Positions 11,238 to 21,045 of a DNA stretch of 64,000 nucleotides are shown piece by piece. Source of the DNA: Yamagishiella unicocca (Eukaryota > Chlorophyta > Chlorophyceae > Chlamydomonadales > Volvocaceae); the NCBI GenBank assembly GCA_003116995.1, contig BDSL01000011.1, positions 1,550,001 through 1,614,000 of the forward strand, read 5' to 3'. Each line of letters opens with the position of its first letter. Within the stretch, counting starts at the first letter, position 1. A program made the translations under genes and the position numbers. The notes under the pieces were generated by a model, which ran no database searches, was not told the origin of the DNA, and was given only the letters and a program-made list of their open reading frames with translations.

Positions 11238-12195
11238 ACTGTCAAAGGGATGTCTACGCGCAGCGAATGGCCTCCCGCCAAAATAAAACACTAAGCGATT
11301 GCTTGCTCCTGCCTCCTATAATATTATTTAAGAGCTTATTTTCGATATGATTGATCCTACGTGATATGCAGCGGATTATGGTGTAGGGACGATGGACCAA
11401 ACGGCACAACAAGGGTGAGGCGCTAAATGGACCAAACACGAAGATTTAGATGTACGGCAATGCACCATTGTTGGTCATGAAACCACAACTTCTATCAAGT
11501 CCTCCAAAGGACGCGCGCCCCCTGCCAGCCTGCCTAACATCAGTCGTACAAATTGTCGTGTCGGACGTGTCGGAATGGAAGCTCACTAACCAGTATTATG
11601 CGGCACACTGGACCACCCAGCTTCTTATATTGTGTATACTCATTGTGTTTTTCGCCAGGGAACGCCAGGGCCGCTCGTATTGAAGGGAGTTGTCACGCCC
11701 GAGGGGCGGCACGGACGTTTTGCCGGCACTGGATCGTACACGTAATGTCCACGGCACGCCAGGGCTGTTGTGGGGCCCGACAGTGTTACGCCTTTGTTGC
11801 TTAATCCAGTATTGTAACCCGGAGTGCGATATGGGAGGGTAGGGCATGGGCGTTTTGGTTATTTCCAATCGGCGGTCTTCGGCTGCTTGGCCCGCAATGA
11901 TTTGAGAGGCAATTACAGAGACAGACGAGCACAGACCCTTGCACTCGCGGCGCTTCCACCGCCTCTGCGTTCCAGGGTTATACGGAACGCCTTAGCTCAG
12001 ATACACCGGCCGCTTACGGCCCTCCTGGACACCGTACTGCACAAAACACTTCAGGTCCCTCCAACCCTCTAAAATGCCTGTCTCCTTCGTCTACATGCCG
12101 CGACCGGGAGGGCGACGTGTGGGATGGGGGAAATTGTGCGGCCCCGGGCCTTTGGCCTCACGCCCCGAAACAACGAATTCCCAAGGCAACTTGCA
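11238..12195. other. HOP2 upstream region and spacer
   Basis: More AT-rich than the flanking genes. It should contain the HOP2 promoter. I see no supported gene; small open frames on both strands show no family features. Confidence 0.5.
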
Positions 12196-12547
12196 TGTCA
12201 CGACACAGCACGTAACTGGCTGATCAGGTGCCGGTTACGATACCACCATGTGTGGCCACTAGCGCTGAAAAGCCATGCTCGAGATGGTGGGAATGCTCTT
12301 CCCCGGCTGGTATAGCAGCGCCGAGCGGCTTACAACCGTGGCTGTCGTACATGGTGACCCTGTCGTACTGCCGACCGCGTTGTTTCGTGTCGCCGCTGCT
12401 ATTGGACGTCCCTGATCTTGTGCCATACAACTTAGCCGGGCTCAGGCGCGCCGCCTCTTCCGAAGTCGTTGCTGTTACTGCACCCCACTGCTGAGCGGGT
12501 TCTGGTGTCTCGCACACGCTGTGTCGATCACCAGCTGTGTCGTGACA
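12196..12547 (+). mobile_element. MITE-like element, copy 1
   Basis: A 352-bp element bounded by inverted repeats TGTCACGACACAGC (12196-12209 and 12534-12547). It is flanked on both sides by TGCA, a probable 4-bp target duplication. It is a near-full-length inverted copy of 19579-19936. It has no transposase frame, so it would be non-autonomous. Confidence 0.75.
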
Positions 12548-15500
12548 TGCAACTCGGAATGTGGTCGTAGGCCCGGCTGGCCGGTGCTCCTGTGGGAGCT
12601 CCCTTCTTGCTCATCCTCTCGGGCTGGTGCTGGCCCGTTTTGGGGGAGATCTTCTTGGGTCTCAGGTGGGGGGATTTTGCTCAACTTGTTGAGGCGCTCT
12701 GCTGGTTGCTCTGACTAAGTATTCGGTAAGAAAGCTCGAAGTTTAAGGACGCTATGTATGTCTCTTAAATTCAGTTTATGCTTCCTTATTTTAAGAATGA
12801 TGCCTAAAACCAGCTAAGAATGCAATTGAGATGCAGCCTGCTTGCAAGAGCTTGTATTTTTACACCAGGAGGGCTGCGACCACTGGCAAATCACACCATC
12901 GACAAACCCACTGACAAGGATAGCCAAATACGATAATCGGCACATTTTTTGGTCTCCAAGGCCACCAGCAGCATTACCCAAGCACACCCGCCATGCAAGC
13001 GACTTCTACAAACTACCTGCCATGTTTCCAGTATCACCAATAGGGTCACCATGGGCATAGGATCTGAGTCTGAGCTACACTTGTTCCCAGCAATGCTACT
13101 GGCATGGCGGCGGGTTAAAAGCTTGCGTGTAATCACTGCATGCTGCGTGCTGAGGGAGTGATTGGCTGGAGAGGTTCCCTGGGACAAGCGGCGATGAGGC
13201 ACGGCCGTGGCGCGTGCCTCGCCTCCTGATCTCGAGGTGTCCCTCCAGCTGCTGCCGACGGCGCCTCTATGCCCCACTCCCTCCCTCAATGCCCGGAGTC
13301 AACACCACCGCCGCCGCCGCCGCTGCCGCCATCACCACTGGATGCCGATTTCCTGGGTTGCCCGGTGGGATCTATCTCCAGGTGGTAGGCTCCACCTGCC
13401 GCGTCCTGCAGTGCATCGACGACTTAGTCGGCTCTTCCGTGGTCCCTTTAAAAGCACGAAGGACATGCTGCTGCTGACGCATGAAAACGCGAACCACATG
13501 CTCAGCGAACTGCGCAGGAGCTGTATCCGAGTTTGTCGACGCCAGGAAAACGTACACAGGCGGGTAGTACGATTACACAACAAATTGAGCATAACCATAC
13601 TTCACCAAGCTACAAAGGCGACAAGAAGATGCGTCCATATACCGAGAAGAAAGGCAAACCGAATAAAACGAAAAACAGATTGTTTGCACGAGAAACGCAG
13701 GAGAGAGGAAGAGAGTCGCCCTAATCTTTCATTACGCCAGACCTACTAGTGCACGCCTGACACTATCCTAGGTGAACTGCAAATCATGCCTGGCATGCGC
13801 TACACCAATGGCAACAACGGTGACCCCAGCACGCAACCCCCATGCATGCCAAGACAAAACGTCATTGAGAAGTTCACATCGACACCAATTGAGTTGGTTA
13901 TGCAACGTCAGCGGACCTATTGAGTCATGAGCACACCGAGTTCACAATTATGAACCTCCCATTCGCGTGCCTCAAATCAGCGGGGCATTACGATGGCACC
14001 GGACTAAGGGCTCTTCAACGCCCGCTCGCAGACACCTATGATCTGAAGGACTAAGGCTGACCCAGTTGTCACGGACAACCGCAACAGGATCTCGCGCTAT
14101 GGATTCGACCTCCTTCGAATATCTAAAAGCATACCGACTTTCCCTACCTGCAGCATAGAGACCTCTGTTCCATACCCCCCACGCGCAGCGTTCGTTCAAC
14201 CAGCTTCAGCATTGCAGGCCTTCGGAGTCGTGTTAAGCCAACTATTCCACCCGATCCTATAAGCCTGCTAGTGACTGCAGGCTTATCCTCTTTCCCGCTC
14301 TAGCCTCACTCAGCCGAAGAACACTGCGCAACCACCCTAAATGACCTAGCATTCAAACAAGGCCAATCGCCAAGAAGCCGTTGGTCGCTACTAAGTAATC
14401 GCAACTTGGCTTGCACCTCCTCAGCGAGGTACCACCGCAGGGCCAGGTACATCCCGAAGCACCAGCGTGCATGGAGATGGCGCATCGGCAATCGACCGCC
14501 TGCGTCCCTTACTCTTTCTAATGATCTGCCTAATTAGTTGCCCCGTAAATAAAATTCGATCGTTGGAATAAAACTTCGCACGTACAAAACCACAGCCGGT
14601 CACAATACAGTGAAAACGGTCTTACGGGTCGGCAAGTCGAGCCGTTCTGTTTATCGCTGCCCGCAGAGATAGCTCACGCGGCCAAGGCAATGGCTTCCCG
14701 GTGATGCAACCTTACCAGCAACGCTTCCCCTCACAATCAGTGGCAAAGAAGAGGCAGACGTGAGACCCATTCGGTGGAGGTCTTCCGCTGAAGATGGCCA
14801 CATATGGCACGCAACAACCAGCCAACAGGAACAATACTCCGCACACACAAGAAGTTGAGATGGGGACAAAAGCGCCTGCCATATGGCCATCCCTCTACGA
14901 GGACGGCAGCAAGAGCCTATCACGCATCGCAACAGCACACAGTAGCAACAACCGACGACAACAAGCTCACATAGGAGCGCAACCGCAACAGAATGGCAGC
15001 ACCTTGACTGCTGAAACAAACCCGCAACAACCTTCTTTGCAAACCGCGTGGTGAATACAGGGCGACAAAATATCGCCAATGTGCACACTCCACGGTTATA
15101 TGTGAACAGCCTTTGCCATCCAATACGATGCGTGATACACGCCCGCATTTAAGCTTCACGACAAAATCGCGGACAACTCGAGTGGGCCCGACACCAGAGA
15201 GCGCGGTAGGGCTGTCTACATCCGCCACCATCGTCCACAGCGCCGCTAGTTGCCTGCCGTACACCCTTGCAACACACAAGACGGACCTCTATGGGAGCAA
15301 CACCCTTGCATCCAAGCAGTTCACCAGTCGTCATCACCCCTAGGATCGCAAAAACAGAACATCAACCGATGTCATGTGATTACGGTAAAGAAATCCGCCG
15401 GAATCACTAGCTATGCTGTACGTACTGCAGGCGCGTGGGCATAATAGCCGCTAATGCTGCAGCTCCTCGTCGCCAAAAGGCTCTATAGCTGCCCGCCAAT

Positions 15501-15602
15501 TCAGGTCATAGCTATTGCCACTGGAACGTGGGAGGACCGACAGCGCACTATATCCATGCAGCTGGCTCCGGATTAGCTGAACCAGCCACGACGCCGATGG
15601 CT
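12548..15602. other. Spacer without a supported gene
   Basis: Several frames of 60-180 codons overlap on both strands. One minus-strand stretch (about 13420-13560) could be a helical exon (FAEHVVRVFMRQQQHVLRAF), but an in-frame stop precedes it and no acceptor is available. The last ~300 bases are probably the cyclin 3' UTR. Confidence 0.4.
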
Positions 15603-17317
15603 TTACTGCTTTGCCGTCGACGCCGTCGTGGACTTGTACAGGAGGTAAATCCGCTGTACGGGAGCCGATAGGTTTGCCATATCCCGAAGGCCCGGAATGG
15701 TCCGAATGGACTCCACGGTCTTCAGGTTTGCAGTCATGTGACCACCCTTGATCTCCGTCTCGGCCACAAGCATGCACGCGACTGCCAGTGCGCTGTAGTT
15801 GACGGAGGTCAGCTCGTAATCCATTACGGCCATCTCCTGGAGGAAACGTTTGAAGCGACGAGTCGGATATGGGTAATAGAGTTTAGTGCGCGGCGTTTGG
15901 CTTCTACTTGTAACCGTAGCATGTGTTCGCAGCAAACTTCCATGTTCTGAAGGTCGGCATGGCAGCCGCATTCACCCACCGCAAGCTGGTGTACGAGCTC
16001 ACGGAAGCGCGCCTGCATGCCGGGTGGCACCACCTGGCCGTCTTGTGGACGGTTGACGACACGGTGGAAAAAAAGTGTCGTGAAGGTGTAGATTGTTGGC
16101 ATCCGCAGCCGCCAACCGAGCATATCGAGCAGGTGGATCTCCATCATGCGGGAGTGCTGGCCCTGCATGCCATCAACAAGCCAGCGTCACGAGTAGGAGC
16201 AACATAGATTTGGAGATGGATGGATGCATGAGAAGGGAAACGCACCTCATAGAGATTGCCGTTTTCGTCACGGGCCAGGCTCAGCAGCTCACCAGCGCAC
16301 TGCTGCTGCGGGCACCAACCAAATAGGCGGGAATCCACAAACTCGGAAACCGGCTTCGCTGCCAGTTGACAAATCAGGAGACGCACACACTAACGCAATG
16401 TTTTAGACTGCGTACCTGTTCAGTCTTGGCCGCAACGGCGACGCAAGTAAGGGCAATAAGTTGCAGCAACGTCGGCGGGTTCGCGCCCTGCGAAGAGCCA
16501 TTTGTTCAGAGGCGTTGCGAACGCCGTGATGAAACGAAGCCATATAAGGTATGCTGGTTTATTTACCTCGCCCGTAGCTCGAAGGAACCGGTCCAGCAGC
16601 GACACAGATGCAAAAAAGGTCGCCGGAGAAAGCTGTCGGACCGCGCAGACCTCCCGCATCCACTGAACCAAGACACCACGATACTCAGGAGGAAGAGGAG
16701 TGGACGTGAATGCGCCCAGTTCATCCTCCTTGCTCAGCTCGTTCCTGCATACAAGACATGATGTTGCGCTCCTTGTACGCAGGGGGGTTGGATTTCAGCA
16801 ACAGCCTACCGTAGTGTCTCCTCAGCGTCCGCGTGATGGTATACATGCCCAGTGATCGCTGCAGTTGGCCTGCCCGGAGCCCACTCGCGCGTGGTGTCCT
16901 CGTCATCTTCATCCTCGTCAAGCGCGTCCTCACAGTGGAGCATGCCCATAGGGGAAGTAGTTGCTGCGCAGCAAGCATCCTCGTCCTCCTTCATCATTGA
17001 GGACCGTTGCCAGATGAAAGAGCTTTCATTCTGCAAGTAAGGGAGGTGCCTTGGCTTCACTACCCCCGTGGAGGCCTCGCCGCTTGAGAGCATGTAGGCA
17101 CAAGGCTAACCTCTGAATCAAAGGATGCAATGTCACTGCAGCTCTCTGGCAAGGAGGAGCATGACGCCGGCGCAGAGCGTCGGCTACATCCCCCAAAGAT
17201 TGGCTCCTCCAGCTCCCGTGCATCATACACGCCAGCGGCGCAGCGAAGCTTGCCAGAGCACTGGTATTGTGGAGAGCAGCTCAACATCTCTGCGGTCTCC
17301 AGGAGCAGCGACGCCAT
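15603..17317 (-). CDS. Cyclin, probably D-type-like
   Basis: Cyclins bind and activate cyclin-dependent kinases. Seven exons join in phase: 17317-17111, 17030-16810, 16744-16567, 16487-16416, 16353-16246, 16162-15908 and 15836-15603. They give 424 residues. The N-terminal ~130 residues are acidic and include LHCED, one residue short of the LxCxE retinoblastoma-binding motif of D cyclins. The first cyclin box starts with YRGVLVQWMREVC and SLLDRFL (exon 3) and continues with LLQLIALTCVAVAAKTEQ (exon 4). LLDMLGWRLRMPTIYTF (exon 6) marks the link to the second fold, followed by MDYELTSVNYSALAVACMLVAE (exon 7). Exon 5 (PVSEFVDSRLF...) carries an unusual insert before the LLDMLGW helix and uses a weak acceptor (GCGAAG). 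Subtype is uncertain. Confidence 0.82.
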
Positions 17318-18486
17318 TCGCGGGCTTTACGCCCGACCGAAACCTGTCCCTCTAAATTGTATCTGCGCTAGAATTCTTGAACTACGCTAGCTTTTTTACA
17401 CCCTATAACTAATTGGCTTCCTAAAGAATTTTTCGATGCCTGCAGAGAAGGTGGCTTTGAACGGGCTTTACTGTACGGCAAGGCACCGTACGGCGACGAA
17501 TCGCCGGAATGCGATCGCATTTCGCATTTGTCAGGGACAAGTTTCAACCTATCTGTGCACTTGTCTTCGACCTCTAGGTTTCATCTAAAGCGTTGGGATT
17601 GGAGCGTAGCATTGGTAATTTGCTTGGATTTGGTGGATTTGGTTTGGACTCACTCGGAAGCCGCTGCTGCCCTGTGGAGTCTAAATTCCTGCTCGCAGTT
17701 ACAAGGATGGCGGCCTGTGTGGCATACTCGTCTGTCGCTGAGGATTTGAGCGCATGCAGTGCGTGCACTTGTGTCACTCGTTCTTTCGTTGGCCTCCCTT
17801 GGCCCCATCTTCTGAGTATGGGGGCATTGCGTATCTGCATGTATGCCCAGTAATAAAGGTCCTATGAAAGGTTGCGTTTGCACCATTGGGGTTTGGTCTA
17901 TCCACAGGGTGAAGGTAAGGCTAACGGAACCCTACGGAACAAGGTATTTTCTATCAAGAAGCCAGATGGGCTTATGTTCGTTGTAAACATCATGCCCGCT
18001 GGAGAAATACCGCGGCCGTGTCAATCAACGAGTCCCTTGGGTCACGAACGCTTTCTATGGAGTAACATGCGTGCCGGTGCGTCCGGTGTTTGTACCGCAA
18101 AGGATAACGTTCGCGTTGCAGGATGATTCCAAGAAGACGAGGCGTGGTGTCATGGTTTTTGTGTGCCTTTTGGGGCGTCTGCTGGCTGCTAGCGCTGGCT
18201 TCTCGTACGCGTCGTACGGTGGCCCCTCTTGTCCTGGGCTCGCTCGGGCTTGCGCTTATTAGTACCTTGTCAGTTATGATTAGGAAAACCTCAAGCTCAT
18301 GAAAAATTGTATTGTGAGTGCGACCCCCGCCCACAAACACACACATTACAACGACGGAAGGTGTCACAAGGAAGTGTGATACGCTCTGCTCGGCTCGGCA
18401 GCATTGTGACTACTCCCAGGCTCGTCTCACAAAGAGTTTCCGGCTAACAACCAATATAATACGCTTACTAACTTTATTCAACGATA
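17318..18486. other. Cyclin upstream region and spacer
   Basis: Should contain the cyclin promoter. No supported gene; small frames occur on both strands without family features. Confidence 0.45.
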
Positions 18487-18589
18487 CGCCAGCTGAGTGC
18501 CTTGAGTTACACTGCCTGTCTCGTACAGGGTCACTGGTTGGAGAGTTATAACCATGTGCGTCCTGCACCATGCTTGCGCTAACCTCAAA

Positions 18590-18870
18590 TAATAATAATA
18601 TGGTGGCTTGGTCAATGAGGCCTGGCGATTCATTGCGGCCTTGCCGCCTCCATTGTTCCGAAAGGGTATGTTAGCAATCTTGATAGGCTCGGCGCTTTTG
18701 GGCGCCTGCGCTTCCCATAGCTGCCCATCCTGGTCGTAGAGTGCGAGCTTTTCTCCTGGCCGGTGTTCAGATATACAACTTGCCAAAAGGAAGGCATCTA
18801 CATTACGTGTCTGGGCGGCGATCTTAGCAGCTTTGTTCGATTCCCTCAACCTGGATGCTAGGCGCTGGAA
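18590..18870 (-). other. Possible orphan exon, function unknown
   Basis: A minus-strand frame preceded by a good acceptor (TTTGTTCCAG). Its composition is protein-like and helical at the start (RLASRLRESNKAAKIAAQTR) and then LALYDQDGQLWEAQ. No start codon, partner exon or family was found. It could be an exon of an unmodelled gene, a retroelement remnant or chance. Confidence 0.25.
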
Positions 18871-19069
18871 CAAATGTTAGAGTCCATGTTCGGGAGGCAT
18901 ATGAAGTGAGTATGCCGTAGAACAAATTTGACGCCGCTCCACATAATATTGTTATTGCTGGGGTCGGGACCCCTAGGACCCCTTGCCCGGCTGTGCCCGG
19001 GACTCCCACAAAACTAGTATGCAAACAAGCATTCCAGTGCGTCCCTGTTCCAAAACTTTCGATTTTCGG

Positions 19070-19140
19070 GTAATAAATTGTTTCAGTGTCCGCAAGCCTG
19101 GGTGTTCCCAGGACAAGGAGGGGGCCCCATATCAAGACAT
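19070..19140 (-). repeat. Dispersed repeat family C, copy 1
   Basis: Read on the minus strand, GGCCCCCTCCTTGTCCTGGG and GGCTTGCGGACACTGAAAC resemble 38,495-38,560 on the plus strand. Confidence 0.4.
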
Positions 19141-19404
19141 CACCGTACTACAAGCCAACAGCAGCAACCAGCAAAAGCCGCAGGAGACCCCGCCGCGCCC
19201 AAGGGAGGGGCGAAAAAATGACAACCCAGGCACCCCAAGGCCCACTGCCGGACAAACGGCGAGACCAGCCAGCCCGGGTTGAGGGGCTGGAGACAGAAAA
19301 CCCCCGCGGCCCAGGCCACCACTCACCCGCGAATAACACCCTACCCGGGGGTTTTGGTGGTTTACCATATCTCGGTCGGCCAGTTTGTTCTTCTTCCTGC
19401 GTCT

Positions 19405-19500
19405 CTTTCAGTGTCAGTGATGCGCCCGGTAGCTCTACCTTTTGGTCTGGGCCCACTGTAACGGTTACTACTACTACGCTGATTCGTAAGGTTGATTCGT
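19405..19500 (+). repeat. Dispersed repeat family B, copy 2
   Basis: Contains GTGATGCGCCCGGTAGCTCT, then CCTTTTGGTCTGGGCCCACT and a TACTACTAC run. It lies just left of MITE-like copy 2. Confidence 0.6.
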
Positions 19501-19578
19501 AAAAAACGGCCAGCAAAGGGAACTTCAGCTCGACTCGCTGCCCCAACAAACCAATTTGAGTGTACCACGTTTTCCCGC

Positions 19579-19936
19579 TGTCACGACACAGCTGGTGATC
19601 GACACAGCGTGTGCGAGACACCAGAACCCGCTCAGCAGTGGGGTGCAGTAACAGCAATGACTTCGGAAAGGCAGCAGTCGCGCCGAGCCCGGCTAAGTTG
19701 TACGGCACAAAATCAGGGACGTCCAATAGCAGCGGCGGCTACAAACAACTCGGTCGGCAGTACGACAGGGTCATCATGTACGACAGCCACGGTTGTAAGC
19801 CGCTCGGCGCTGCTATATCAGCCGGGGAAGAGCCTTCCCACCATCTCGAGCATGCCTTTTCAGCGCTAGTGGCCACACATGGGGGGAGTTGCGGGAACCC
19901 CTGACCGATGTGCCAGTTACGTGCTGTGTCGTGACA
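19579..19936 (-). mobile_element. MITE-like element, copy 2 (inverted relative to copy 1)
   Basis: A 358-bp element with the same terminal inverted repeats TGTCACGACACAGC. It reads as the reverse complement of 12196-12547 over its full length, with scattered substitutions and small indels. Flanking 4-mers are CCGC and CCGG, a possible degraded target duplication. Confidence 0.75.
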
Positions 19937-21045
19937 CCGGCCACAAAAATCGACTGGGTGAACACGTTTTAGTCCCGGATGAAATGGGGCGAGGCAGAAC
20001 GTAAGATTGGCCACACCTGGCACTGTTTCGGTTTGCGGGGTTGCTGTTGCCCTTAGAAGAGAGGCTTCCAGAACCCGATGCCTTCGCTCCGATGCTACCA
20101 GCGGAAACGGAGGTGAATGAGTTACGCCACACACACCCGTCAGGGCCCCATGACTATGCACACAGTTACTGTTTCCGTACGGCGGCAGTTATTCACCGCT
20201 GCCTTCCTTGCTATCAAGCCTCACGTGACGATGTCGACGAGCCGCACGCCCAGGGTGGCAGGTTGCGTGATTGAAGTGACGGTTAGGCCACCTTACGCCT
20301 TACACGACTTACACGCTGCGTTGCGGGTGGATCGTGTGGGACGTGCCAGGTTACATGCACCGCGTCGTATGGACGCTTACTCAGCAACCCCCACTTGATG
20401 TGGTGCGTTAAGCGACGGCGCGCGGCGCATACCGATAGTCTGCTGCCTTCGTTGGCACGTAGTCAAGGGGCCTCGACCACATTGTACCAGCGCCAGCCAG
20501 CGCCGACTGCCCGACCTCGTAACGCCGTAAGGAGCTCTTGCCGCGAAGGGCGACGGCTGCAGCAGAGCTAGGCTGGCGCTGCAGCAGGGTTAGGCTGGCG
20601 CTGCGATGCGCAGGCAAACGAAATCCTGAACGAGTGCCGTCCCTCTCCGTTCCGCTCTACCCTCGTGCCAGTCCAGACTGACCCACGTGGCAGCTCATAT
20701 CTCCACCTGCTGCAACCACCCACCGCTGCAAGCCCCGAGGGCCTCAAGGCCTTTGGGAGTATACACAACACATAACGGGCGCCCAGAGCGCACAGAAAGC
20801 GAGAACACACAACGGTTATCCCAGCTACGCTGGCACTGACACACGGCGTCGACTCATTGGCTGCCTGCCAAGCCAGCCAGCCCCAGCGCCTGAGGCCGAG
20901 GACGGAGTACCGTTGCGCCCCGCGGCCCGAGGCGCCAATTGAGGGGAAAGGGAGAATTCCTTGGTCGCGTCGGGAAGGGAGAAGAAGGGCGACGCACGAG
21001 TTTTAGCGTGCGGTGACCGCCAAAGCGGACCCCGCGTCCGGCCTC
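19937..21045. other. Spacer downstream of the ARGLU1-like gene
   Basis: Probably includes the 3' UTR of the gene ending at 21046. I see no supported gene. Confidence 0.45.
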
